Shown: positions 49,909 through 62,256, counted from the first letter of the stretch. The stretch: DNA of 64,000 nt from Amyloporia xantha (GCA_036971615.1 JAYKKR010000009.1:310001-374000), one strand, 5' to 3'. Program-made: numbers and translations. The notes: generated from the sequence alone by a model not told the origin.

Positions 49909-50800
49909 CTTGGAGAGTGCTACAGTTGGTGAAGATTTCTGTGATGACCATCATCAATTGCTCAGGCTCGGAAATATATGGGATACGAGTACCTTCCACC
50001 AGCATCAAGGTCTCCACCAACAGTCTAGCTGTCTGTCCTGTGCGTGTACTGTTTGACCATGAGGTTGTCATTTAGCTTACCTTCACCGACGGCCAGATGC
50101 ATAAGCATGATCTGTAGGAGACGGACGCAATCTCATTGAGCGTGGTTGTGATCTCACTAGTGCATCCCTCATCCATCGCAAGGGCACCTATTTTAGCCTA
50201 CCACAAGTGAAACAACGGGATATCAAAACGAATGGTTTGCGCTCGCTTTTTGCATACAGTTCGCCTCGCGATTTCTTAGGCACGTGTACAAGGTGTGGGA
50301 CGTCGGACAAGCTGAGACACGGGTACATCGCGATGTCCTTGCACAATGCCTCCGTTATCATTGAAGCGTTTGCCCTACCTTCGTGTTATGTTCAGTGCCG
50401 AACTACCGTCTAGGTAGGGGCGTAGGTCTTAAGGCCTGCAAAGTCCTGTGGAAAAACATGCGTACTAGTATACAACGAGTTCAGGGAAATCTGTAGCTCC
50501 TGGCATACCGTAAAGCAGGAGGCACCGGCGGTAATCATGCTGCGTGGGGTATACAAATGTTGGGTCCTGAAACATGATCCCTCATCAGACAAGATACTTC
50601 TCAGAGGTGTCATTTCGGAGTCGAAGGCCAAGATAAATGCGGTCAAACTCAAGGAAGTCACTATTGAGTGCGACATTTTTAGATCAGCCAGAGGTCGACT
50701 GAAATGTAATAGCATGAGTTTCGCTAATTTGACATCTAGCGGTATGGGACCTATAGGATGAAGCAAGACCTTATTAGCGAGAATGTCACTCGTCATGTTG
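49909..50800. other. Region upstream of GTPase A, unassigned open frames
   Basis: It contains the GTPase A promoter. Two overlapping open frames (50410-50796 minus, 128 codons; 50537-50761 plus, 74 codons) show no motif I recognise. The plus-strand one ends just before the decayed GTPase copy and could be part of the same relic. Confidence 0.35.
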
Positions 50801-51350
50801 GAATATGGGACTGAAGAAGGTCATGATACAAGTCCTGAAGTACGCTGAAATCATCCTTAACATTGGAAATGAGGTCAACGAGAATGTCCGAAACGCTCGA
50901 GAGGCAGAGCTGGTGAGGGAAATTCTTCCTATCAGCAGTAAAGGCAGGCGCTCGAGTATTCCACCATGGCCACGAGAACGCCGTCGATTCTGCGCACGAA
51001 ATACTGCGTTAAATTGCTAAAGAATCTCCGGAAGTGTTGCTCATTCATGAGGAGCTCGTCGTACTGCGAGAACGGATTAGAGAAACGGCAACTCGTATCA
51101 TATTTCTAGCAGAGCTGGCAGCGAACGAGCGAAAGCATGCCGAGCAACTGCGAGAAATACAGACAGAGCTCGAGGACGCAATCAAGAAGAAGGATGTCGG
51201 TGACATGAGAATGAGAGAAATAGAAGACGAGCGGAGGAAGTTGGAGCAAGCGTGGAACAGTGAATTGAAGCTGCAGCAGAAGATTCAGAGCCACACGCCG
51301 ACAGCACAGCAGCAGACTCTGCTGTTGGCGACATGGTGGAAAGGGCTGAA
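50800..51350 (+). pseudogene. Decayed copy of the G-domain/coiled-coil GTPase family
   Basis: On the plus strand, opposite to the intact members, are fragments matching the part after the G4 motif. NAREAELVRE corresponds to the REQELRDEYF type of GTPase A. Then, after a frame change, AGARVFHHGHENAVDSAHEILR is followed by an in-frame stop (about 51015), and IAKESPEVLLIHEELVVL continues. The intact relatives read NGSVDSAKDLIGELV and VLQVQGELVNE in these places. The coiled coil continues (EQLREIQTELEDAIKKK) and ends with WWKGLKGKFIAYLW. The P-loop and G3 segments are missing, and a frame change plus a stop codon show that it is not functional. Confidence 0.65.
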
Positions 51351-53170
51351 AGGGAAGTTCATCGCCTATCTATGGTCTGTTCATGATCGCTATATTTGCT
51401 CGACCGGACATTTGACCACGACCCATGCAGTAGCTTCTATTATGGTGGTAGGATATCTAAATATCCTTAACCGCTTTTAATTTGCTGTTAGTGGGAAACT
51501 TCATGATTGTATGAACACTGACGTTACAGCATGAGACACATTTCTAGAGATGTTGATATCCTGTTCGCACAGCCTAAATGCGTGTCAAGGCATTCAAAAT
51601 CTTACCAGAGAGGCATATCATCAAGTATAGGAAGACGCACGGGTCGATGGCGAAGAAAAGCTGGGAGAAATCAATGGATCGCGAACCGTAAAGACGCGCC
51701 AGAAACCTTGACGAACCCCTGTTAGATCAAATGTCGATTTACTGTACCGCATTACATAACGTTCAGCTACCTGTATCACCGTCATAGTGGATGTTCATCC
51801 AACATGGCATATTGACCGTCGACTGAGCTTTCTTGCTGGCAGGAGTCACTGTACTTCTCGGGTTCTCGGCCCGGGAAGCTCGGGAGTGCAGGGAATTCGG
51901 GGCGCTGTCCAGAGTTGACATGTAGCCGCCAGGGTGCATTATAGCTGCTGTCTCCAGATGTTGCCATGCATTGCATAAAACCTTTGGTCGTACAACGCAG
52001 GCTACAGGCTATATATCAACATGTGCCCAGTCGGAGTGATGTTCTGCGAACTTCCCAAAACGGAGCTTAGGTATAGCTTGCCTCACGTCCTCACCTACAC
52101 GGGCTTGCTGATCACAAAGTACAACGGTCTCCCTTGTAAAGCAAAAGGCACGATGGTTAATGATCAGCGCACAGAACTCGAAAATATCCATGCACACAAA
52201 AGTATAGAGCTTACACGTCGTATGGAGAGAGACCGCACGTACGTACGACATGACTCCGTGAGATGAAACATAAGCTAGCATGCCATCACAATGCAAGGAT
52301 GCGGGCTACAATGCCGATACATCGTCCTCGATGTGCTCCCGGTCTAGCACGGCCGGACGAGCACGCAGGCCCTGTAGGCTGAGTGGTCATCATACGCTTC
52401 CTCCGATACGATGATCATCCAAAGGAGAAATCAGCACGATGTTGCCTTTGTTGTTGTCCGCGCGCACATCTTCCGAACTCAGGGATCAGCAACCTGGACG
52501 TGATCTACGTCGATGAGACCGAAGCTGGATATTACCACATAGACACACGTAAGACTAAAATCGCCGCATCACTCACAGGGCTTAACAAGAACATCCGACG
52601 CCAACAGCCTAGTGTCGACTGTCGACATACTGCCACTCTTGCTTCGCCGTTCGGCGATGTCAATAAACCTGACCGAGTCGTCATTGTTGCTGACAATTAA
52701 GCACATCTTTTCGCTGATAAGGTGGAACCTACTCAGCGACTTCAATAGCACCGGGCTATTGATCGACGCGCAGTCTATCAAGTACGTCGATCTCAATTGT
52801 TTACAACTGAACCCGTGCCTTGGTGAACGAGGGAATCCATCGTTCGTGCATGTTGGGAGGACGAACAGAACAGAGCTCTTCTTCCTAGCCGCGAGCCGCC
52901 AGAAGCATGTCGGGGATGAGGGATTTCAGGATAAATTCAAGTTCAATAAGTGGTGCAGGATCCTAAGCAGCCGCAAAAGCTGATCAGCGAAGGAAATTAA
53001 AGCAAGTTCAAGACGGACTCGGTTGGGGGACAGAACGACATACTCAAGTATGAAGCGACTCTGCTTAATTCACCTAGGTGTCTTTTCGTGCGGGAATATC
53101 GCGACATCTGGAAGTGCAATGAGGCCAGCAACTGTATATTCCAATCAGACACGTCGGATACACCCACTCT
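51351..53170. other. Non-coding stretch between the two relics
   Basis: No exon chain or known domain was found. Open frames at 52383-52700 and 52612-52983 (plus) are short and motif-free. Given the relics on both sides it may be old duplicated or degraded sequence. Confidence 0.4.
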
Positions 53171-53526
53171 TATGTCCTGGACTTCTTGAGGTTTACTCAG
53201 TCGAAGCATCCATATCCATATCCAGGAGCTGGCGCCACCGGGCGTGCTGAAGGCTTCCACATTGTACTTACAGGCACTGCCGAGTTTGAACTGCCGGGGC
53301 AAGGCGCTGCCCGTTATTCGAACCGAGGAAAGACGGAGGCATGTCTTTGGTACATAACTTCTGTGGAATCATGCATATTTCTAGTCATCATCGTCATCGT
53401 GGTCGTCGTGGTCGTGGTGGTCGTGGTCGTCGTTGTTATCATCGTAGTCGATGACGGTAGGAACACTAGATTGACCTGCAGACTGGGATGCTTGTACAGA
53501 GAGCCAGCACTAAAGTAGGAGATCAT
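53171..53526 (-). pseudogene. Truncated copy of the cytochrome b5-domain gene, exon 1 only
   Basis: This aligns collinearly with exon 1 of the gene at 45520-46358, on the same strand. Matches include TTCTTGAGGTTT, GGCGTGCTGAAGGCTT, AAAGACGGAGGCATGTC, GGTAGGAACACT and the start region. The translated starts correspond (MTSYLRSWLFAQTPES in the parent, MISYFSAGSLYKHPSL here). The acidic run has become a GTC/GTG repeat tract (about 53395-53450), read as polythreonine. Similarity stops near the parent's first intron and the b5 heme domain is absent. Several indels break the frame. The palindromic element begins 14 bp upstream of its former start codon. Confidence 0.75.
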
Positions 53527-53540
53527 ATTCTTTTAGTCAA

Positions 53541-54605
53541 CACTGGATGCGGGTATTGATCTTTTTGGGTGAAAGATAGTAAAAAGATTGAAAAAAGAGT
53601 TTAAAGGGGTTTACCATCTTTAGCACCTTAATATTGATAAAATACCAAGGGAAGATTGATAAAAAGACAGAAAAGAAGATTGAAAAGATATTAAGAACAG
53701 ATTGAAATAAGATTGAAGAAAAGATTGAAATACATCTTATCTGTCTTGTATCAATCTGTTTTCAATATTACAGACAAAAAGATGAAAGTGAGACTGAAAT
53801 AAGACTTTAATAGGATTGATGGGAAAGATTGAAAACAGATTGAAATAGGATTGTGACAGCTCTGTCACAGTATGTTCAAAATCTTGTGACATGAAAGATA
53901 GAAAGAAGATTGTGACCCTATGTTTTCAATCTTTTCATTCAAATTTGAGGCTCATATGATGAAGAAAAAAGTGAATACAAGACTGAAATAAAACACAAAA
54001 AGGATTAAAAACAAAGATGAAATAAGACTGAAATACAATTGAAGCAAGATTAAAATAAGATTGAAATAGGATTGAATTGTTCAATCTTATTTCAATCCTA
54101 TTTCAGTCTTATTTCAGTCTTATTTCATCTTTATTTTCCAATCCTTTTTTCATTTTATTTCAGTCTTGTATTCATTTTTTTCTGCATCATATGACACTTA
54201 AAACTGATTGAAAAGATTGAAAACATGTGGTCACAGTCTTATCTCTATCTTTCATGTCACAAGATTTTGAACATACTGTGACAGAGCTGTCACAATCCTA
54301 TTTCAATCTGTTTTCAATCTTTCCCATCAATCCTATTCAAGTCTTATTTCAGTCTCACTTTCATCTTTTTGTCTGTAATATTGAAAACAGATTGATACAA
54401 GACAGATAAGATGTATTTCAATCTTTTCTTCAATCTTATTTCAATCTGTTCTTAATATCTTTTCAATCTTCTTTTCTGTCTTTTTATCAATCTTCCCTTG
54501 GTATTTTATCAATATTAAGGTGCTAAAGATGGTAAACCCCTTTAAACTCTTTTTTCAATCTTTTTACTATCTTTCACCCAAAAAGATTAATACCCGCATC
54601 CAGTG
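53541..54605. mobile_element. Palindromic foldback element with CACTG termini, about 1.07 kb
   Basis: Two arms of about 530 bp are near-identical in inverted orientation, meeting at about 54075 (ATTGAATTGTTCAAT). The outer ends are CACTGGATGCGGGTATT and its complement at 54589-54605. Arms are A/T-rich and built from short units such as AAGATTGAAATAGGATTGAA. No open frame codes for a transposase. CAA stands directly outside both ends, fitting a 3-bp target-site duplication. CACTG termini with 3-bp duplications fit CACTA/EnSpm-like elements, although the foldback shape also occurs in other superfamilies. It lies 141 bp upstream of the Rai1 start codon. Confidence 0.85.
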
Positions 54606-54746
54606 CAAAGGGCCGCAGGATAGATAATTTCGAGAGAGTCAGCGCTTAATCCAGTACCAAGCTGGCAAGGTTCACGTGATTAAATAATTCGATGGATCAG
54701 CGCTCACCAGTAGTAAGTACAGTGCTCAGTCCCTGCCCTGTGTATC

Positions 54747-56402
54747 ATGCCTTCGCACAAACGAAACATATCTGACGTGCTCGAGAATGAGCAGTCTGAA
54801 CGGCAGAACACACGCTATGCATTAGATTCTGCGCACGCTTCCAAACGACATCTTCCCTATCCATCTAAGTCGACCGCTCCTAAATCAGTACCATTTCAAC
54901 AACCACTGCCTCTTCTTACATTCTCTTACACCCCGTATCGAGTGCTGGAGTTTACAGACTCTGCCCTACGCTACTATGTCGACCCACCAAAAAGCGCAGA
55001 ACTGAGGTATGGCTACGAGCGGTGGACGAAGCGGCCAGAGGAAAAAGGGAGACTGGACGGATTACTCAAAGCCATCTCGAGAGTACGGTCCGAGATGGAC
55101 ACAAGTGTAGGCAAGGGGCAGGACTGGTTGAAAGATATTGGCGTCGTGTCATGGCGGGGAGTGATGACAAAGTGAGTCGGTTCAGCGCACTCGCTGAGAA
55201 GGCTCACCGATGCCGTTGGATCTGTGAGAGAGAATATTGACAGCGCCATACGAGGACCGCGATAGCTGGGAAATGAATGTCATGGAGGTTGACGGTACAA
55301 TGTACCTCGAAGAGCATCTGTCGGACGCGACTCTAACAGCGAAGTACAGTCTCAGCGCCTTCCGCCTTTCTAGATTCCCACTTACAATGGCATGTCTACA
55401 TATCCAGGGAGGACATGGCCCCTCATCAGCGCCTGCAATCATACTATGGCTACGCGTTTGAGTCCTGGTGTACCTCATCTTCTCCAGGGACGCGCGAAAG
55501 ACTCGAAGGGCATCCGCATGGGTGGGGTGGCGATGTCGACACCAACGTACAGTGGTGCAGTGTCGTCAAGACGAAGCTGGGAGACACCCGAATGATCATA
55601 GGAGGCGAAGTCGATTGCGTTCGGGGTAAGTGCGTCTGTGGCTATTTCATACGTCCCGTGATCGACCGCCCATCACGTAGACAAGTTCACTGGACAGACA
55701 GGTTCATTTGTTGAGCTTAAAACGTCGATGAATATTCGTGGTCCTCAGGATGAGTCCCGGTTTGAGAAGTGAGTTGAGGCGATTACATTGAGTGATCGCT
55801 CACTGACGAAATTTATAGGAAATTGCTCAAGTTCTATTTCCAGTCCTTCCTCTTGGGTGTCCCAGTGGGTCTCTTGATGGTCGCAAAATTTTGCTTACTC
55901 ATGCATCTATTAATAGGAGATAGTAGTAGGCTTCCGTACACCGTCCGGACAAATCAGTACAGTGCAGTCGTTTAAGACGATTCAACTACCCCGCCTTGTT
56001 CGCGGAAAGCCAAACGCCTGGGATCCGCTTATTTGTCTGGACTGGGGCTATCGGTTCCTTGATTTCCTTAAGACTGTCGTGCGTACATCAGGTCCGGATA
56101 AAGACCGGACAACACAGCTCGACGACACGGGCGACCTTCCAGCTGCTCCGAGGCCAAATGTTTGGCGTGTCAAGTTTGAACCTCGAGTCGGCGTGAGCGT
56201 ATCGCTCCTGAATGAATCGGGCGTTCAAGAGATAGAAGCTGGTGAAGGTAGGGTGGGATTCCTCCCCAAATGGTATTGGGACGAGTTACAAAGTCGTATA
56301 CGGAGGTCTGCGGGTAGCTGTATAGACCCTCAGCCAGATATCGAAAATCTGCGGCTGGCATCTACGAGTGCTCAGAGTATACCCGCAGGATGGCAGATAT
56401 GA
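54747..56402 (+). CDS. RAI1: Rai1/DXO family decapping nuclease
   Basis: Removes defective 5' caps from RNA and, in yeasts, binds and stimulates the nuclear exonuclease Rat1. Seven exons with matching phase: 54747-55171, 55233-55343, 55408-55625, 55681-55768, 55819-55864 and 55917-56402 (the fifth is only 46 nt; six junction pairs were checked), 457 aa. Conserved segments: PLLTFSYTPYRVLEF, YYVDPPKSAELRYGYERW, QSYYGYAFESWCT and NVQWCSVVKTKLGD. The metal-binding Glu-X-Asp is in MIIGGEVDCV, and the catalytic Glu-X-Lys in GSFVELKTSMNIRGP. VVGFRTPSGQISTVQSFKTI follows, and the C-terminus ends SIPAGWQI. All catalytic residues seen in the family are present. The foldback element sits in its upstream region and may affect expression; this is an inference. 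Confidence 0.92.
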
Positions 56403-58019
56403 CTGGTAGGTGGTGCACTGTTGCCGATTTCAAGCCATTCATGCAAACGTTGCGCACACAGTATCATAAATGCATCGTTGTTGCATACTGAGTATCACGG
56501 CTGCTCCGGGGAGAAGAACAGTTGGTCGTAGTGCCGCGAGAATGCTGATTCCAACATGTGTACAAATGTTCTTGGTTGAATGCAAATGGGTAGCGTGGAT
56601 ACCATCTCGGACAAGGATGCGACTTTGTGGGATACTGGTCAATGAGCTTCGCGCAGATTCAAGTCATCTGGTTTCCGAACCGCGTTTCTCTCTTAAGACA
56701 GTCTCGCATCTCTGGGGATGCTTCTGTGCATGACGCCTGAGTATCTGGCGGGCAACTCAACCGCAGTTGTCCAATATCATCGAGAGGTATGTGAACTTCC
56801 CCCAACACATGGCCATCGTTGTCTTCCTCGTCTCATTGACCAGAGACGTCTTCGACCGGTTCATGCATCCCGTTTCATTTGCAGCCGACTTCTCCGTGGA
56901 TATTATGAGAGCCTTTTCCAAGAAACGAAGAGTGCTACGCACTCATCAGCTGTGGAGTCGATGAACGGTATGTTATAAGACGATTCCACAACGGGTAGCA
57001 GAGACTTACTACGTAGTATGCCGCAAGTCCTTCATGCAAGTTAATATCTTAGTATCCGCATTCCCTCTTTCGCCAATATCAATGTAGACCTCGGTGCTAG
57101 CGTATCGTGGAACCCACGGAGCTGCTATTGCCGGCATCTTCGGTTCGTACTCCCCTGTGACTGATTTCGCTTCAAGGGAGCACACTTTGTTTCAATTACT
57201 TCGTGTTCTGATCTCCAACCTTTATGCAGTGCATTCGTCGAGTATATGTGAACACGCAATTGAAAGTAGAGCGCTACCGTGCTACCTGCTGGTGCTGTTT
57301 GCATCAACATAAGGTATTTTTGAGATAAGATAGAAGGATTGGCTTCTTACTTCCACATTGCACAGAAGGGAGGTCTGGGTAAAAAACCCTTTCATGCTTC
57401 TATTCCAATGCATATCCGGTGTTTCCATTCGCCCTGAAATAGCTAACCTCATGGATCACATACGGCTGTGATATGCTCGTCCGTCTCAAAGATGGATTAC
57501 TGCCGCCCTATACGCGCATCATCTCGTGGTCTCGGTGGCTTTCTTCGTGACATGCCTCAGAAACATGTAGAAACACAGGATACATAGCAATTGCTTTGGG
57601 ATATGCGCTATCCCACCGCATCCCGTTTTCCCAGCTGTAACTATTCAAGCGGATACAGAGATTTACGCCTGATGCCAAGTGCGTCTCCTCATCACAACCG
57701 TGTTCCAATTATCGCTGACTGCCGCTCTTCACTTTCTCCAGGCTAATGAACCTTCATCCCGTTCCGTGGACTCTTCGCAAGTCTCACGCGTTGCAAGTCC
57801 TGCTTTGTGACTGGATAGCGAAGTCTACCATATGCCCGATTGTCCATTATCGAGTATTACCATGCTTTCGTACGTACGATCTGCTCTTAACTCGACGAAC
57901 ACAGTGATCTCTTCAATCAATGAGAATACAATCAAATCAAGTGATGAGAAGAGGTGAGGACGGGTGAGTTTCTGATGAATGGGGCAGATGTGTTCGCAAC
58001 GAGAAGACAATTTGTCAGG
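56403..58019. other. Intergenic region between Rai1 and GTPase B
   Basis: The genes converge. No recognisable exon chain is present; open frames at 56718-56978 and 56767-56964 overlap in two frames and match nothing I know. Confidence 0.45.
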
Positions 58020-59525
58020 CTATCGCCTGCGGAATATACGCTCGAAAATGTTTCCCCGAGGACGTTTACTCTTTGCACTCTCTGCATGGGTATCCTGTGC
58101 ACGGTCGGACTTGTTTTTGGCTTGTGTTTGTTCCGAAGGATGACTGGGAGCTGGTGCTAGCTGTGAAGGCTGTCGTCGCGGTTCGGATCCCTCGGCCATT
58201 CGTAATCGATCCCCAGATATGTTATCGCTGGAGGCCGCCATGGATATGGAACGATTCATAGGTGGAGAACCAAACGAAGGTTGTGATGACTGGTGAAGTG
58301 TACTCGTTATACCCGCGGCTATTCTTTCAGGTTCAGGATTCGAGTCGCAGAGAATGCCGGACAAGTCAGCGGCTTTTCCCCTTTCTGAGCCAGGAGGGCT
58401 GTGGTGTGGATAGGTGGGTTTTGCGGTCTGGGATACCATGGCTGCAATCTTCTCCAACAAAACTTGCTCGACACCATCCTGTATCTTTTTCTTCTCCTCC
58501 TGCACTCTCCTCAGCTTTTCCTGCGATGTATTGAGGTCCTGCTGCACGTTATCATACTGCTTTTGCAGTTCGGCCATTTGTTCTTGATGTGATCGCTGAA
58601 TCTCTGCCAGCATTATCGTCATCTCGTCCCGTAGGTTCTGCATCCGCTGCCGATGGATCTTTTCTAATTTCTCGAGCTCCTTTTGAAGCTCAATGCCAGC
58701 ATCAGTATCCGGAATTTTCTTCCCCTCGTCTACCATCTCCCCCTGGACGTGCAGGACCTGTGGGTTTTTGTTCAAGAATTGTTGTACGATTGTTTTCGCC
58801 GAAATTTCGGTATTGTCATGGCGAGTCAGTTTGGCACCCTGACTGATGGCGTCTTTGAAGAAGTTCTTCCGAAGCTCGTTCTCCCTGCTGACCCCGGTTG
58901 GGAGGTTGACTCCCGTCCACATGCTGGTGACAATGACACAATTCTTCATTGCGTCGGCCCCACAGATCTTTCTGAAAAGTCGAAAGTTCTCTTTCAGGAT
59001 ACCGCTCATGCGAATGTCGGTGATGCGATGCATGTAGATGACTCCGGTCACTTTCCTTTTGCTTTCATAACTAAAGTCTATCATCAATATTTTCCGATCA
59101 TGTACACTTTAACATGCAGCTCACGTTTTCTGGAGAAATGTGGCGATTTGCTTTAGAACGTCGGCCTGTGGTTTTTCTGTGTCATCAAACCCGGGGGTGT
59201 CGATCAATGTGACTGATTCCCCGGCGACCTCGCACTTCGCGATCTCGATATCTGCTGTGCACGATTCGAGCCCATGGCCTACTCGCAATTGTGATCCACT
59301 CGCAAGATTGATGAACTGGGCGGCCACCAAGAACGAGATCAGTCCAATCTCTTCATGCGAACGCATCGACGCTCACGGTCGTTTTGCCACACCCTGTCGG
59401 TCCTAGCACCCTGTCAATTAGATCCGAAGTGAGTCTCTGTTACTCATCTGTGCAATCACTCTGCCAAAGACGTACACAATCAGTGTTGAGTCTTTACCGG
59501 AGGCTGAGCGCTGCGAAGTATCCAT
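58020..59525 (-). CDS. P-loop GTPase B, G-domain plus coiled coil
   Basis: Four exons with matching phase: 59476-59525 (MDTSQRSASGKDSTLIV), 59377-59410, 59125-59315 and 58020-59070, giving 441 aa. The 34-nt exon 2 carries Walker A (VLGPTGCGKTT). Exon 3 starts FINLASGSQLRVGHGL and carries G3 in LIDTPGFDDTEKPQADVL. Exon 4 has GVIYMHRITDIRMSG and NCVIVTSMW at the G4 position. A coiled coil spans ELQKELEKLEKIHRQR and LQKQYDNVQQDLN. A Ser/Pro linker follows and the C-terminus is basic (RGNIFERIFRRR). It is the closest match to gene A in the G domain. Function unknown; the basic hydrophobic end could contact a membrane. Confidence 0.85.
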
Positions 59526-62256
59526 TGCGGGGCGCGGATACGCAAAGGTTCCCGTGATATTTAGGATATATATCTCCAAGTATTCTGTCAGGGAGAGCAT
59601 CTTATCTAACAGGCACATCTTTTCTCCTTCTCACTGAGTGCGTGCCGAACACGCCCTGACCTCATTGAGGTCTAGACATTCATATTCAATGAGGATTGTA
59701 TCGGATCTATGCTCAGCGTGAGTGCGACCTAAGCTATTTATGCAATCAACTGACATGACATTCAGCATTAACATTCGCCTCACCTTCAAAAGACCATTTG
59801 GGTAGTCTGTTCGGACGGAACAATGGAATACTCACCTCGTGGTGTGGTGCTATAGCGCTTTTCAGATGCAGTATTGTTATTTGAGGCATGCAACAATCAT
59901 TAAATGACTCCGCTCTCCTCGTGATCCTGGAGACGATAGCTACCCATCGACCCCATTCATACGATTAAATCCATCATTAAGCCCTTCACAATATGTCCGC
60001 AGTTCACGGCTTCTGTGGTCAAAGCCGCGCGCTGGAAATGAACACTGCGACCACAGGCCAAACCAAACCAGTAAAAACAGCGCACGTACTTCTCGATTTC
60101 CGAATCACGATGAACATCGCTAATCCTTACTGCAGTGTCCTGGGTCTTACAGGCCCAGGCGAGATATCTGCGAGAATTCAGAGGACTACTGCATCCTCGT
60201 GAACTTAATGATGTAGATGAGCGGCGCAATCGGTCAATTCGACCATCAGGGTTCCCCAAGTTTAAGTTTATTGTCGGATTGGGATAAGCTAAAGATGGCA
60301 CTCAGCTTTCGAGAACATTTCGTGGGACAAACACCTTTGTTAACCGACATCTTGGGGGGTGATAACATTACAAAGCGCGACACGGTATTCTCAGTAGGAT
60401 CCTGACTGTGTAACGTCCAAGCAACCGACGTACCAGGAATGGAACAGTATATTCAGAACGACTGATGACCTTGGATAAGTAGTTTTCAAAGTGATAAACG
60501 GCGAAGCAGGGCCATATACCTGCATCGAAATTCGGTAACGTGATGATAGACAGGAAGACCATGTACGTTGAACTTCAGAAAGGTTAAGAAATGGCGCGTG
60601 GCCCGCGAGGCCTCTTCATGCGAGACCTCTTCATTTCTACAATTGTTCTAAAGATGTGGAACAAAATAAACGAGAATTTGGATGCGCGGAGCCTCGCTCG
60701 AGACACGGCTGGTCAACAAGATTAACAACCTCTGGTCCGGTCCTGGAGTGATGCAAAAGTGCTTCATTACCGTCGCTCAATTTAAATTGATTCTTCGACC
60801 AAGATATTGCACCAGCAATTTGCAAAACTTGACCCATCAAAGGCCAATTGGTGACATAGCTGCAGGCAATTTTCTGCTAGTACATTTTCGAAGTCAGTAC
60901 AAATACCTTAGCGATAAGCCGCAGGAGATACACACATGAAGAATGCAACGTAACAGAAGTCGAGTGACGAAAAGGGCTGGAATACAAGGAGAATTACATG
61001 GATACAATAGCAGATAATCAAGTTTCATGAGAAATCGAGAAGTATACAAAGTATCAGGCCTAGACCGAGATTGTTTCGAGGCTCTCCTGCTCAGTATGAA
61101 ACGGTGCGCCAACTTGGCAGAGTGCACATCTGAAGATCGTCTGGTGAGTAAGATATCGTTATTGGATTTCCAAGGCATAGCCCTGGCATTGAGGAAGCTG
61201 CAAAGGTAGACTTACGTTTTCATGGATGCCACCGTTCTACGCGGCGAAGGAGAAACAAAGTAGACAAAGCATGCTCGAGCTACGACGGAATGTGCGTGCT
61301 GTTGTATTTTATCTATGAAAATTTATTTGTGATAAAGTGGTCAAGATTATGGGACCGAGCTGTCCAGTCAACCTCAGAACTGAGTTCCAAAACGTCTGAA
61401 ATGTAGATTCGAAGACGCCCAAGACCAGATGCTTAAGCGCCTATGACTCATCGGTTGTATTAATTACACTGACCCACCGGGATCGATCACTGAATCATCC
61501 TCTGTTCAGACGCTACTAGGGTAGATGTGAGCTAATTATCGCACATTCTGTGGGGGATATCATCTTCTGTATGGCCACTAAATTAGCACACTTTGGTACG
61601 TGGAGTTTCTATGTTGCTCCCGAATACAGATTGTTGAAGTGAATCAGGTTCGAAGCCGTTGATATTGATCTGATTGCCAATGGAGATGGGTCGCAGCAAT
61701 GGTAGCGCTGCTAAGCGAAACAAGCCCATGTTGAAGCCAACCGTTTTCTTACGCCCGAGGTCTACGGTGAGTGATTTTCGAGCTGTGCTTTCTGTGTAAC
61801 ATCGCACAAGATCATTGTTTGGACAAGACGACTATATTTGTTGAGTTGAATTCATTTTCTCAGAACTGTACGCAATCCAAAAAGAGCATTCGTACGGTCC
61901 GGCGAGTGTAGAAATGGCTCAGCCGTTGATAGGACCAGACTAGTATGTGGGTCCATTTATATAGTATTAAGTATAGTAGTATGGGTATACAACTGTTCAC
62001 AGTTACTCGAGATTAACGAGCCAAACGTATCAACGCGCAGCACACAAACGCGTTTGGAGGATGGAATATATAAGGCTAAAGTCAGCTCATATGCAAATCT
62101 ATTCTTTGGGCTGACCAATCTTTTGGGTGAGCTAGTCGCATTTTCTTTTCGTACAGTAGTTATGGTGCTCACAAATAACTATGCCCTGTGTCGGTGTTGT
62201 CAGTTAGGTCTAGTCCAAATAGGTGATAAGAAGCATCAACTTACCGGCCGGCGGAA
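59526..62256. other. Non-coding 2.7-kb stretch between GTPases B and C
   Basis: It should hold the promoter of B and the 3' UTR of C. Short open frames exist on both strands (for example 59957-60301 minus and 62054-62407 plus) but none has a motif or a splice partner. Confidence 0.45.

Noticed and set aside
53541..54605. Tandem short repeats considered as a CRISPR-like array or a centromere satellite
   Set aside because: There is no regular unit/spacer pattern; the structure is a single large inverted repeat with terminal motifs and a target-site duplication.
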